DNA of 64,000 nucleotides, from positions 95,903-159,902 of the forward strand of contig DASVRA010000010.1 of the NCBI GenBank assembly GCA_036388855.1. Reading direction: 5' to 3'. Each line of letters starts with the position of its first letter. The first letter of the stretch is position 1. Below the pieces are notes generated by a model. It worked only from the letters and a program-made list of their open reading frames with translations. It was not told the origin of the DNA and ran no database searches. Below are positions 52,581-61,320 of this stretch, piece by piece. The stretch comes from DASVRA01 sp036388855. Its GTDB lineage: Bacteria > Pseudomonadota > Alphaproteobacteria > Caulobacterales > Caulobacteraceae. Both the position numbers and the translations under genes were made by a program.

Positions 52581-52963
52581 GATGCCCCCAGCCGTTTCAA
52601 CAGGCGGCGCAGGTCGGCCGGGCCCGCCGGGAATTGCGCCTCCGCCGGCCCCGGAGGCAGAGGCTGGCGGCTCAACTCACGCAACGCACGGCTGACCGTC
52701 TGAGCCGTCGTCGGAGTCACGCCGACGCCGTTCGCCCGCTCCAGGATCCAGGGCGAGACGCTGATCTGTTCGGCATCGTCTTCCCCGGCGGCAGGCTTTT
52801 GAGGCGCTTCCGTCCTCTCGCCGCGGAACTCCGCCAGCAAAACCCGGAGGCGCCTTTGCTGCTGAAGTTCCAGGCGGGACAGGATGTCCTCGACATCGTC
52901 CGGGCCAAGGGCGGCGAGTTCCGTCACCATCCGGCGAAGGGCGCGGTCAGGGGCGCGGGCCAT
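52577..52963 (-). CDS. Unrecognised small protein in the usual fliG position
   Basis: In most flagellar operons fliG (about 330 residues) lies between fliF and fliH. Here that place is taken by a 128-residue protein. It has a helical N-terminus (MVTELAALGPDDVEDILSRL with LQQQRRLRVLLAEF), a Pro/Glu-rich middle and a helical C-terminus (DLRRLLKRLG). The N-terminal helices resemble a FliG/MgtE-type helical repeat only vaguely, and no charged torque helix is seen. It could be a drastically reduced FliG or an unrelated adaptor between FliF and FliM. It is coupled to fliF and fliH by overlaps. Confidence 0.7.
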   Translation of the reverse strand: MARAPDRALRRMVTELAALGPDDVEDILSRLELQQQRRLRVLLAEFRGERTEAPQKPAAGEDDAEQISVSPWILERANGVGVTPTTAQTVSRALRELSRQPLPPGPAEAQFPAGPADLRRLLKRLGAS

Positions 52964-54168
52964 TATGCCTCTCCCGTGCTCATCAGTTTGCCGATGCGGT
53001 CGGCATAGGACTGCCGCTGCGCCTCGCTCATCCCCTCGCTGCGCCGGCGCCGCGGGAAGGTCGCGAGCACGCCCAGCAGCAGAAGCGCCGCAAATGCCCC
53101 GTACAGCCAGAACCGCACGCCACGGCCGTCGAGGGCGGCGGCGCGAACTGAAGACGCGGGGGCGGCCGCAGGCGGCGCGTAAGACGCACTCGCGGCCGCG
53201 CCGGTGGGGATGAGGGTCACCGTATCCCCTCGCGCAGGCTCGGCCTCGACCACCTCCTCGGCGATCATGCGCGCCCGCTCCAGCCGTTGCGCCGACATCG
53301 GCCGCGCGGCCGACAGCACGACGCGCAGCGTGTAGTCGCGCTTGCCCGCCCCGACGGTATCGGCCGGCGAGGCGACGGGATCCAGTTCCCGCGGCGCCCA
53401 GACGGCGATGTCGAAGTCGTCGCGCGAGTAGACCTCGGCCAGGGCGTCGCGAATCTTGCTTACGTAGTAGGCTTCCACTTCCGCGCTTCGGCTGGGTTCG
53501 GGCGCCGCCGGCGCAGCATCTAGGACGCCGCCGCTGACCACCCTGCCCTGTTCGTCGAGCACGACCACGTCCGCAGCGGAAAGCTCGGACACCGAGGCCG
53601 CGACCAGCCGCTGAACCCCCAGCACCGTCGCGAGGGTGATGACGCGCCCGGGCCGCGCCGTGAGGGTGACGGAGGCCTTTGAGGGGCGCCGGTCGTCGCG
53701 GAAGATCGTCGGCTCGGCGATCGAGAGGTGGACGCGGGCGCTGTCGACGGAGTCCACGGTCATCAGCGTGCGGGCAAGCTCGCCCTGGAGCGCGCGCTGG
53801 TAATTGATGCGCTGAGCGAACTCGGTCAGGCCCATGTCCGACTTGTTGAACAGCTCGAAGCCGACAGCACCCTTCAAGGGTAGGTCCTGGCTCAGGACGT
53901 TCAGCCGGGTGCTGTCCACGGAGTTGTGAGGCACGAGGATGGTCGCGCCGCCGTCGGCGAGGTGATAGCGCACTTTCTTCTTGTCCAGCTCGGCTACGAT
54001 GGTTGCCGCGTCGGCCGGGCGCAGTCGGCTGAACAGCACCTCGTAGGGCTTGCGGAAGACCATCAGGTAGACCGCTCCGATGGCGATCACCAGGACGATC
54101 ATCAGGACCGCCACGACGGCCAGCTGCCGGCGAGGCGAACTGGACCGGATACTCTCAAGCAGGTTCAT
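52963..54168 (-). CDS. fliF: Flagellar MS-ring protein FliF (short form)
   Basis: FliF builds the MS ring. It has an N-terminal membrane helix (about residues 16-38), ring-building motifs with YEVLFSRLRPADAATIVAEL, the FNKSDMGLTEFAQRINYQRA segment and ARVHLSIAEPTIFRDDRRPS. A second helix lies near residues 350-368. At 401 residues it is about 150 shorter than typical FliF. The missing part is mainly the second periplasmic domain (beta-collar region) and the cytoplasmic tail, which is only about 30 residues here. That tail normally binds FliG. Confidence 0.92.
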   Translation of the reverse strand: MNLLESIRSSSPRRQLAVVAVLMIVLVIAIGAVYLMVFRKPYEVLFSRLRPADAATIVAELDKKKVRYHLADGGATILVPHNSVDSTRLNVLSQDLPLKGAVGFELFNKSDMGLTEFAQRINYQRALQGELARTLMTVDSVDSARVHLSIAEPTIFRDDRRPSKASVTLTARPGRVITLATVLGVQRLVAASVSELSAADVVVLDEQGRVVSGGVLDAAPAAPEPSRSAEVEAYYVSKIRDALAEVYSRDDFDIAVWAPRELDPVASPADTVGAGKRDYTLRVVLSAARPMSAQRLERARMIAEEVVEAEPARGDTVTLIPTGAAASASYAPPAAAPASSVRAAALDGRGVRFWLYGAFAALLLLGVLATFPRRRRSEGMSEAQRQSYADRIGKLMSTGEA

Positions 54169-54212
54169 TCTACTGATACTTTCGGGGGTTCAATGGGACG
54201 CAGACGCGGCCA

Positions 54213-54515
54213 TCAGAGCTGCATCCGCATGAGTTCCTGGTAACCCTCCACCAGCCGGTTGCGCACCTGCAGCGCGAGCTCGAAGGACAGGCGCGCGTGC
54301 TCCAGGGCGTAGGTGACCTGGTGGACCGGGATGGAGTCGTCGAGGGTGAAGGCCTGGACCATGGCGTCGGCCTCGACCATCTTCTGGTTCACGCCGTTGA
54401 AGCCCTCGGTCATCAGCTTGGAAAAGCTCACGCCCTGAGGCTGGACAACCGGCACGGTCCCGCTCGCGGCCGCGGTCGGCAGGGCTGAAACGGCGTTGAT
54501 GGCTGGGACGGTCAT
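54213..54515 (-). CDS. fliE: Flagellar MS-ring/rod junction protein FliE
   Basis: FliE joins the MS ring to the rod. The 100-residue protein has FSKLMTEGFNGVNQKMVEAD and a C-terminal helix pair with VHQVTYALEHARLSFELALQ and VRNRLVEGYQELMRMQL, the FliE signature. The ATG at 54515 shares a base with the flgC stop. Confidence 0.93.
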   Translation of the reverse strand: MTVPAINAVSALPTAAASGTVPVVQPQGVSFSKLMTEGFNGVNQKMVEADAMVQAFTLDDSIPVHQVTYALEHARLSFELALQVRNRLVEGYQELMRMQL

Positions 54516-54940
54516 CAACGTTTCCCGAGTTCCAGCGCCTTGGTGTACATCTGGCGCGCCGCGCCCATGGCGGCGATGTTGGCCTCATAGGCGCGGGCGG
54601 TCTTGACCATCAGAGCCATCTCGGCGGCCTGGTCGACTGCGGCGTAGGTGACGTAGCCATCGGCGTCCGCCTGCGGGTTCTGCGGCTCATGGACCCGGCG
54701 TGGCGCGCCGCCGGCTGGCTCTACGCCGAAGACCGTAACACCTGCCAGGGCGGCGGACTGCTCGCGGCCGGCGAGGTGGGCGGCGAAGTCGGCGCGGGGC
54801 CCGGTGATCAGGCGAAGGGCCCGGTAGGTCTGGCCATAGGCGTCGCGCACGGTGCTGACGTTGGCGAGGTTCTGGGCGATCACCTCAAGGCGGCGCCATT
54901 CCACGTCCAGACCCGTTCGGCTGATTTCCATCGCCTGCAT
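54515..54940 (-). CDS. flgC: Proximal rod protein FlgC
   Basis: FlgC is a rod subunit. It shows EISRTGLDVEWRRLEVIAQN with NLANVSTVRD, and the C-terminal segment DYVTYAAVD-like YVTYAAVDQAAEMALMVKTA, RAYEANIAAM and ARQMYTKALELGKR. GGAGG lies 9 bases before the ATG at 54940. The 141 residues are normal. Confidence 0.92.
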   Translation of the reverse strand: MQAMEISRTGLDVEWRRLEVIAQNLANVSTVRDAYGQTYRALRLITGPRADFAAHLAGREQSAALAGVTVFGVEPAGGAPRRVHEPQNPQADADGYVTYAAVDQAAEMALMVKTARAYEANIAAMGAARQMYTKALELGKR

Positions 54941-54942
54941 GG

Positions 54943-55278
54943 TCAGCGTCCTCCCGACACGGCCAGCGCGTCGATCTGCAGCTGTCGGCCCAGCACCTCC
55001 GCCACGGCCGAATAGCGGGCCGCGGTGGCATTCGCCGTCGCCAGTTCGAGGTCGATCCGAAGATCCTGTTGGAGAGGCTCCTCGAGCGCACCGGCTCGAA
55101 GCGTGGTGACCGCCGATGTTCCTTGGGCGGCGGCGCGGGCCAGGGCGTCCTCGAAGCTCACGCGCACGGGCCGGTAGCTGGCCGTTCCGGCGTTGGCGAT
55201 GTTCTGCGCCGTGGCCGTAGCGCGCAACGACAGGCCGTCGAGCGCCTTCAGGGCCATGGCTGCGGTCAGTCCGTTCAT
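54943..55278 (-). CDS. flgB: Proximal rod protein FlgB
   Basis: FlgB is the cell-proximal rod subunit. The N-terminus MALKALDGLSLRATATAQNI with ANAGTASYRPVRVSFEDAL is typical of the rod N-terminal motif. The 111 residues end in GRQLQIDALAVSGGR. It is translationally close to flgI upstream (8-base gap) and flgC downstream (2-base gap). Confidence 0.9.
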   Translation of the reverse strand: MNGLTAAMALKALDGLSLRATATAQNIANAGTASYRPVRVSFEDALARAAAQGTSAVTTLRAGALEEPLQQDLRIDLELATANATAARYSAVAEVLGRQLQIDALAVSGGR

Positions 55279-55286
55279 CGGAACTC

Positions 55287-56441
55287 CTATTGCACCACGA
55301 CATCGGCGTGCAGCGCGCCGGCGGCCTTCATGGCCTGAAGGATGGCGATCACGCCCCGCGTATCGACGTGGAGCTTGGACAGCCCCTGGGCCAGATCGGC
55401 CACCGTCGTGCTGGGGAAGGTGGCGACGGCGTCGTTGGTCGATCCGCTCACGTCCAGCTTGGTGTTGCTGATGACCATGCCGCCCAGCTGCGGCAGCCCG
55501 CCCTGCAACTGGGGGAAGCCGCCTTCCAGCTGCGGATATCCCTCGCCGGCGTATGCAGGCTGGGACGCCTGGTTCTGCGTGCTCACGGTGACCTTAATGT
55601 CGCCTTGGGAGATCACGACGCTGGAGATCTTCACCCCGGCGCCGGCGACCACCGTGCCGGTCCGCTCATTGACCACCACGCGCGCCTGCAGGTCCGGATC
55701 GACGGCGATCCCTTCGATGCGGGCGATCAGCCGGTAGACGTTGGCTCCCCCCTCCAGGGGCTGGATCGCAACAGCGTCGGCGCCGCGCACCGAGGCCGTG
55801 GCCAGCCCGGCGGCGTTGATGCCGTCGGCGATGCGCTCGGCGGTGGTGAAGTCCGGGTCCTTCAGGATGAAGACCAGTTCGCGCGCGCCGTTGGTCAGCT
55901 GAACCTCGACGCCGTTCTCCACCGTGGCGCCGCCGGGCACGACGCCGGTGGTCGGGTAGTTCTTCTGCTGCGAATTGAAGTTGGCCTCGAAACGATAGCC
56001 TCCGACCACCAGCGATCCCTGCGCCAGGGCGTAGGGCCTCTGGTCGGGACCCATCAGCGGCGTCATCAGCAGGGTGCCGCCCATCAGGCTGCGCGCGTCG
56101 CCGATCGAAGTGACGGTGACGTCGATCCGGTCTCCCACGTTGGCCGAGGGCGGCAGGGTGGCCGCCACGATCACCGCGGCCACGTTACGGCTCTGGAGCT
56201 GGTCGGGGGTGACGTTGGCCCCCAGCCGGCCGAGCACGTTCTTCAGCGCCATGCGGGTGACGTCGCTGCGTGGGGAGTCTCCCGAGCCCGCCAAGCCGGT
56301 GACGACGCCGTAGCCCACCAGCGGATTGTCGCGCCAACCGAAGAACCTGCCGAGATCCTTGACCCGCACCGGGTCGGCCAGGGCCATCCGGGGCAGGAGC
56401 ATCAGAAGCAGAAGCAACCAGGCACTAACGCGGAACTTCAT
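55287..56441 (-). CDS. flgI: Flagellar P-ring protein FlgI
   Basis: FlgI makes the peptidoglycan P ring. A signal peptide (about residues 1-22) is followed by VRVKDLGRFFGWRDNPLVGY, GVVTGLAGSGDSPRSD, GARSLMGGTLLMTPL-like sequence, VVNERTGTVVAGAGVKISSV and a C-terminal LSKLHVDTRGVIAILQAMKA. The 384 residues are complete. An unusual tandem heptapeptide repeat lies at residues 301-321 (separate entry). The ATG shares its last base with the flgH stop. Confidence 0.95.
   Translation of the reverse strand: MKFRVSAWLLLLLMLLPRMALADPVRVKDLGRFFGWRDNPLVGYGVVTGLAGSGDSPRSDVTRMALKNVLGRLGANVTPDQLQSRNVAAVIVAATLPPSANVGDRIDVTVTSIGDARSLMGGTLLMTPLMGPDQRPYALAQGSLVVGGYRFEANFNSQQKNYPTTGVVPGGATVENGVEVQLTNGARELVFILKDPDFTTAERIADGINAAGLATASVRGADAVAIQPLEGGANVYRLIARIEGIAVDPDLQARVVVNERTGTVVAGAGVKISSVVISQGDIKVTVSTQNQASQPAYAGEGYPQLEGGFPQLQGGLPQLGGMVISNTKLDVSGSTNDAVATFPSTTVADLAQGLSKLHVDTRGVIAILQAMKAAGALHADVVVQ
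55479..55541 (-). repeat. Three tandem 21-base repeats inside flgI
   Basis: The coding strand has three in-frame 21-base units giving GYPQLEG, GFPQLQG and GLPQLGG. They occupy FlgI residues 301-321, between the ring domain and the C-terminal helices. The DNA units have already diverged by several substitutions, so the expansion is not recent, or is held by selection at the protein level. Confidence 0.85.
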
Positions 56442-57031
56442 CAAATCAGCCCCAACATATTGAACAGCCGGGAAACCAGTCCTGGCTTCGAGCCGCGGGT
56501 CACAAAGCCCGTGCCGTCGTAGTCGATGGCCGCGTCGGCAATGCGGGTGGAGAGGACGGCGTTGCCGCTGGAGATGTCGGCGCGCCGCACCCGGCCCTGG
56601 ATCCTTATCTTCGTGCGCTCGCCGCTGATGTTGAGGACCTGCTCGCCGCGCACGTGCAGGTCGCCGTTGGGCAGCACTGCATCCACGGTGACGCTGATCT
56701 GGGCCATCATGCGGCCTTCGCGCCCGGTCAGGGCGGTGGAGTCGTAGCGGCTGTTCAGGTTGGCCTGGGCGCCCTCGCTGAAGCTGCTTCCGGCGGCGAT
56801 CTGGCCGCCAATGCCCGTTCCCTTGCTCGTTCCGCTCTTGGCGGTGTTGGAGGCGGTCGCGGTTTCGTAGATCATCACGGTGAGGGCGTCGCCGATCCTC
56901 GCCGCCGTCTGGTCCGACGCCAGGGCGGACCAGCCGCCCTGCGAGTAGAGGTCCGCCGCCTTGGCGTGCGGCGCCTGCAATGCGCCGCCCAACAGCAGCA
57001 CTCCGGCCCCGAAGAAAACGCCTCTGATCAT
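56441..57031 (-). CDS. flgH: Flagellar L-ring protein FlgH without a lipobox
   Basis: FlgH forms the outer-membrane L ring. It has DLYSQGGWSALASDQTAARI, IGDALTVMIYETATASNTAK and VRGEQVLNISGERTKIRIQG, then VRRADISSGNAVLSTRIADA, all diagnostic. The N-terminal signal ends in APHAKAADLY with no cysteine, whereas FlgH is normally a lipoprotein. The ATG at 57031 overlaps the flgA stop (ATGA). The 196 residues are near the normal mature length. Confidence 0.93.
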   Translation of the reverse strand: MIRGVFFGAGVLLLGGALQAPHAKAADLYSQGGWSALASDQTAARIGDALTVMIYETATASNTAKSGTSKGTGIGGQIAAGSSFSEGAQANLNSRYDSTALTGREGRMMAQISVTVDAVLPNGDLHVRGEQVLNISGERTKIRIQGRVRRADISSGNAVLSTRIADAAIDYDGTGFVTRGSKPGLVSRLFNMLGLI

Positions 57032-57717
57032 TGAACCGGCTCCCAATTCGCCGCGGAGAAGACATCCCCTGCCGCCGTCCGCACGAACAGAGGCCGGCCG
57101 ACAGAGCCCGCCTGAGCCGCCAGCACCTCGCGCTCCAGCACGACCGGGCCGACGTTGACGCGCAGGCGCACCGGCTGGCCCGGCCGCACGTCGGCCAGGG
57201 CCAGGGCCTGCGGAGCCGGCAGGACCTCGCCCGCTGCGATGCCGCGGGCGGCGCGGGCGCGGCCGTCCGCGCTGCTATAGATCCAGCGGATCGAGCCGGA
57301 AGAAGGGTCGCAAACCGCCGGCTCAAGCATTGCCGGTAAGACGTAGTCTCCTTCAGTGAGCGGAACGGCGGCCTTGATGCAGGTCTCCGCAAGCCGGGGA
57401 GCCGCCCGCGGCGCCGGCGCACGGCTGACGAAGATCGTGCCGGGTTCAACCTCGCCAAACCATGGCGCGGCGACCGGCAGCAGCGAACGGATACGCTCGG
57501 CGAGCCGCCCCTTGTCGAGCCTCAGCGTCTGCCCTGGCATGAGCCGGGTGATCGCCAGTCCGGCCGCGTCACCGCGAAAGGAAGCAGGCAAGGACGAAAG
57601 GTCGGCGATGTCGCCCAGGCGGACCACCTCAGCCTGGAGGTTTGCGCCGTCGCTGAAGGCCACGGTTGCGGCCGGCGCCGAAAGCGCGGTTGCAAGGGCC
57701 AAGACGGCAGCGAACAT
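57028..57717 (-). CDS. flgA: P-ring assembly chaperone FlgA
   Basis: FlgA is a periplasmic chaperone for FlgI. The product has a signal peptide (about 1-20) and an SAF-like beta-clip region. GIAAGEVLPAPQALALADVR and RLRVNVGPVVLEREVLAAQA near the C-terminus fit FlgA. The ATG at 57717 shares a base with the flgG stop; the GTG one codon upstream is also possible. Confidence 0.85.
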   Translation of the reverse strand: MFAAVLALATALSAPAATVAFSDGANLQAEVVRLGDIADLSSLPASFRGDAAGLAITRLMPGQTLRLDKGRLAERIRSLLPVAAPWFGEVEPGTIFVSRAPAPRAAPRLAETCIKAAVPLTEGDYVLPAMLEPAVCDPSSGSIRWIYSSADGRARAARGIAAGEVLPAPQALALADVRPGQPVRLRVNVGPVVLEREVLAAQAGSVGRPLFVRTAAGDVFSAANWEPVQ

Positions 57718-58484
57718 CACCCTCGCCTCAGCCCGTTGGCGATGGACATCAGCTGGTCGCCAGCCTGCACGACCTGCGCATTGGCCGCGTAGGCGCGCTG
57801 CATCAGCAGCATCGCGATCATTTCTTCGGAGAGGTCGACATTGGAGGCTTCGAGCGACCCCTGGACGAACAGCCCTCCCCCCTCCTCGCCGGGCGTCACG
57901 CTGGTCAGGCGGTCGCTGCCGCCGGCCAGGTAGAGCCCGCCCTCGATGGCGGAGAGGGCGCTCATATCGCGCGGCATGGCGACTTCAATCTTGCCGATCT
58001 CGCTGGACTGGCCGTCGACCACCGCCCGCACCGTCCCGTCGGCCGCGACCGTCAGGTCGCTCGCTCCAGCCGGCACCGAGATCATCGCCTTCAGCACCAT
58101 GCCGTTGCCGGCGGCGAGGTAGCCGTCCTCGTTCACCTTCAGCACGCCGCCGCGCCACAGGTAGTCCTGCCCGGAGGGACCCATCAGTTCGATGAAGCCG
58201 CCCCCGTCGATGGCGATGTTGTTCGGATTGCCCGTCGGCCGCAGTTCGCCTTGGGCGTAGATGCGCGCGGAGGTGTCCGCCAGGACGCCGCCCACGTCCG
58301 GCCCGCCCGGCTGACTGACAGCGTCGAGCGCGCCGGCCGCCGGCGCGCCCATCAGCTCGGAAAAGCGGACCAGGGACCGCTTGAACGCCGGGGTGTTCAG
58401 GTTGGCGATGTTGTTGGCCACGACCTGGAGCGCCCGCTCCTGCGACTGCAGGCCCGTGGCGCCGATGTAGAAGGCTCCGTTCAT
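57717..58484 (-). CDS. flgG: Distal rod protein FlgG
   Basis: FlgG is the distal rod subunit. It shows MNGAFYIGATGLQSQERALQ with NNIANLNTPAFKRS, IAIDGGGFIELMGPSGQDYL, GSLEASNVDLSEEMIAMLLM and QRAYAANAQVVQAGDQLM. The 255 residues are normal. The start overlaps the flgF stop by 4 bases. Confidence 0.93.
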   Translation of the reverse strand: MNGAFYIGATGLQSQERALQVVANNIANLNTPAFKRSLVRFSELMGAPAAGALDAVSQPGGPDVGGVLADTSARIYAQGELRPTGNPNNIAIDGGGFIELMGPSGQDYLWRGGVLKVNEDGYLAAGNGMVLKAMISVPAGASDLTVAADGTVRAVVDGQSSEIGKIEVAMPRDMSALSAIEGGLYLAGGSDRLTSVTPGEEGGGLFVQGSLEASNVDLSEEMIAMLLMQRAYAANAQVVQAGDQLMSIANGLRRG

Positions 58485-59188
58485 GATGCTCCTTGCCCGA
58501 AGGCAGTGATCGCCCGACCCATGAGGTCGTCGTAGAGGTTGATCAGCCGCTGGCCCGTCTCGGCGCGCCGGAGCGCCTCCATCAGGGCCACCATCTCGTC
58601 CCCCGTCGAGACATTGGAGGCTTCGATGAAGCCCTGGAGCACGGCGGGGTTCGGGAGTTCCTCGACCGCCCCTTCAGGCGCGGTGAACATCCCGCCGTCG
58701 GCCGGCGTGAGCGCGCGGAGGTCGGCGGCCTTCACCACCGCCAGCTTGCCGACCGCTTGGCCGCCATCGAGGACCGTCCCGTCCGACGTCACCTGCAGCG
58801 ACGTCTTCACGACGAGATCGCCGCCGCCCGCCATCTGGAGCGCGTAGCGGTTGGCGAGCATCAGCCTGCCCTCGCCGTCGCGCTGGAACTGGCCGTTGCG
58901 CGTGTAGAAAACCTGGTTCTCGCTCCGAACCACGAAGTAGCCCTCGCCGGTCAGGGCGAGATCGGATGGGCCGCCGGTCGAGATGGTCTTGCCGACGTCG
59001 CCGTTCATCGACGGCACGAGTGCGGGGTCGGCGGCGCCGGCCAGAGCCGCGAACCCGACCGGGCCAGCGGCCGGCCGTCGCGCCTTGTAGCCGGGTGTGG
59101 CCATGTTGGCGACGTTCTGCGCGGTCAGCTCGGCGCGTTGCTGCGCCAGCGAAATGACCGCTGACCCGATCTCTAGGATACCCCCCAT
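58481..59188 (-). CDS. flgF: Rod protein FlgF (flagellar basal-body rod family)
   Basis: The N-terminal rod motif ISLAQQRAELTAQNVANMAT with PGYKARRP and the domain LALTGEGYFVVRSENQVFYT with RNGQFQRDGEGRL mark the FlgE/F/G family. The C-terminus GFIEASNVSTGDEMVALMEA with LRRAETGQRLI completes it. The order before flgG indicates FlgF. About 95 bases separate it from the flhA stop, the largest gap within the cluster, so a second promoter could lie there. Confidence 0.88.
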   Translation of the reverse strand: MGGILEIGSAVISLAQQRAELTAQNVANMATPGYKARRPAAGPVGFAALAGAADPALVPSMNGDVGKTISTGGPSDLALTGEGYFVVRSENQVFYTRNGQFQRDGEGRLMLANRYALQMAGGGDLVVKTSLQVTSDGTVLDGGQAVGKLAVVKAADLRALTPADGGMFTAPEGAVEELPNPAVLQGFIEASNVSTGDEMVALMEALRRAETGQRLINLYDDLMGRAITAFGQGAS

Positions 59189-59283
59189 GCATTGAGACCT
59201 AACATTTCGTTAACTCGGCGCAATCGGCGTGCGCGACTCTGTCCACACAATCAGGCGTGGCGTTTTGTCCCGGGGCGCCGGCC

Positions 59284-61320
59284 TTATTCGACGGTGATCA
59301 CGTCGAATGATTTCAGGTCGATCGAGGGGGGCACCTCGTTCACCGAAAGCACCGCCAGCCGCGGTACCGTCCGCTTGGTGAAGGTCTTCAGGTGGCGGCG
59401 GATGTCAGCCCCGCAGAGCAGCACCGGCGACAGGCTCCGGCCCATCATCGTCTCCACGTGCGGGATCAGCTTGCGCATCAGCTGCTCGGCCAGACGGGGG
59501 TCGATCACGAAGGGGCCGCTGCCGTCGCTGCGCCGGATGTTCTCCGAAATCTGCGCCTCGACTTTGGGGTTCAGACTGAGCACAGCCAGCTCCTCGTGCT
59601 GGCCGCGCAGCCGGTCGCAGATGCTGTGGCTCAGCCTCTGGCGCACCAGTTCGGTGAGCTCGGCATGGTCCTTGGTCTGTCGGCCGAGGTCGACCAGCGC
59701 CTCGGCGATCAGATCGACGTTGCGGATGGAGACGTCCTCGGAGAGCAGGTTCTGCAGGATCCGCTGGACGTCCGACACGGTCATAGTCGCGGGGATCAGT
59801 TCCTCGATCAGGCCGGGCTGGCGGGTGCGCACGCCCTCGAGCAGCGCCACCACCTCTGCGCGGGACAGGAGCAGCGGCGCCTCCGCCCGCACCACTTCCC
59901 CCAGGTGGGTCAGCAGCACGGTGATCGGATCGACTAGGGTGTAGCCGCCATCCTGGGCCCGGCCCCGCTGCTCGGCGTCGATCCAAACCGCGGGCAGGCC
60001 GAAGGCGGGGTCTTTGGTTTCAACCCCCTTCAGGATCGTTCCGCTCGACGTCGCCCTGACCGCGAGCGTGCGGTCGGCGAAGATCTGGCCGTGGCCGTGA
60101 CGCGAGCCGAACAGCAGGATTTCGTAGGCGTTCGACGACAGCCGCGCGCCGTCCTGGAACACCACGGCCGGAAAGCCGACGCCGTTCGCCTTCTCCTGCT
60201 GCGCACGCAGGGCGGTGATCCGCTCGCTCAGCAGCGGCTTGAGCGACTGCCATTGCGAGCTGAGTTCCTTGCCAAGCGCCACCTCGATCGGCGGTGGGCC
60301 CAGACGGGGCTCGTCGCTCCTGCCTGCGTCGCCCTCCTCGGGCTCCAGGGCGGCGCCAACCAGCTCCTCCTTGGGCTTGCGCCGGTTGTTGAACCAAGCG
60401 GCGGCGAAGATCGCCAGCAGGATGGCGATCGGCCACTTCGGCATGCCGGGCAGCATCAGGAGCACCAGCAGGGCCCCCATGACGATCAGCGGCACCTTGG
60501 GCGCCGATCCGAGCTGGCTGAGCACCTCGGCGCTCAGGCGATTGTCGGCCGAGGAGCGGGTGACGATGATGCCGGTGGCGACCGAGATCACCAGCGCCGG
60601 AATCTGGGTGACGATGCCGTCGCCGATGGTCAGCAGGGTGAAGGTCCGCAGCGCGGTCATCCAATCCATCGACATCTGCGCCATGCCGATGATCCAGCCG
60701 GCGAAGATGTTGATCAAAAGGATGATGATGCCGGCGACGGCGTCGCCCTTCACGAACTTACTGGCGCCGTCCATGGCCCCGTAGAAGGCCGCTTCCTTCT
60801 CCAACTCCTTGCGCCGCCGCTTGGCCTCGTTCTGGTCGATCAGGCCCATGTTGAGGTCGGCGTCGATGCTCATCTGCTGACCCGGAACCGAGTCCAGCAC
60901 GAACCTCGCCGCCACCTCCGAGACGCGCTGGGCGCCCGAGGTGACCACGACGTACTGCACCACCACCAGGATGAAAAACACCACCAGGCCGATGACGAAG
61001 CTGCCCTGGACGGCGAATTCGCCGATCGAGCGGATCACGTCCCCGGCGTTGGCGTTGGTGAGGATCAGCCGCGTCGCCGCCACGTTCAGCGACAGACGGT
61101 AGAGGGTCGCGACCAGCAGCAGCGAAGGGAAGGTCGAGAAGGCGACCGGCTTCTCGACGTAGAAGGTCAAGAGCAGGATCGTCAGCCCCAGTGCGAAGTT
61201 GACGATGATCAGCAGGTCGAGCAGCGCCGGCGGGATCGGCGCGAACAGGATCAGCAGGATCGAGAGCACCGCCCCGATCAGCACCAGGTCCTTGTTGCGC
61301 CCGAACACGCCCTTAAACAC
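59284..61320 (-). CDS. flhA: Flagellar export gate protein FlhA
   Basis: FlhA is the large export-gate protein. It has eight hydrophobic segments in the N-terminal half. Key motifs are VVTSGAQRVSEVAARFVLDS, PGQQMSIDADLNMGLIDQNE and FVKGDAVAGIIILLINIFAG. The cytoplasmic C-terminal domain of about 350 residues includes YTLVDPITVLLTHLGEVV and LCGADIRRHLKTF. I chose GTG at 61320, overlapping the flhB stop by 8 bases; the longer reading from 61353 adds 11 Arg/Gly-rich residues. The 678 residues are normal. Confidence 0.95.
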   Translation of the reverse strand: MFKGVFGRNKDLVLIGAVLSILLILFAPIPPALLDLLIIVNFALGLTILLLTFYVEKPVAFSTFPSLLLVATLYRLSLNVAATRLILTNANAGDVIRSIGEFAVQGSFVIGLVVFFILVVVQYVVVTSGAQRVSEVAARFVLDSVPGQQMSIDADLNMGLIDQNEAKRRRKELEKEAAFYGAMDGASKFVKGDAVAGIIILLINIFAGWIIGMAQMSMDWMTALRTFTLLTIGDGIVTQIPALVISVATGIIVTRSSADNRLSAEVLSQLGSAPKVPLIVMGALLVLLMLPGMPKWPIAILLAIFAAAWFNNRRKPKEELVGAALEPEEGDAGRSDEPRLGPPPIEVALGKELSSQWQSLKPLLSERITALRAQQEKANGVGFPAVVFQDGARLSSNAYEILLFGSRHGHGQIFADRTLAVRATSSGTILKGVETKDPAFGLPAVWIDAEQRGRAQDGGYTLVDPITVLLTHLGEVVRAEAPLLLSRAEVVALLEGVRTRQPGLIEELIPATMTVSDVQRILQNLLSEDVSIRNVDLIAEALVDLGRQTKDHAELTELVRQRLSHSICDRLRGQHEELAVLSLNPKVEAQISENIRRSDGSGPFVIDPRLAEQLMRKLIPHVETMMGRSLSPVLLCGADIRRHLKTFTKRTVPRLAVLSVNEVPPSIDLKSFDVITVE

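Noticed and set aside
59189..59283. Sigma-54 or sigma-28 promoter between flhA and flgF
   Set aside because: A GCCGATTG-like block is visible, but no convincing partner element at the right spacing was found.
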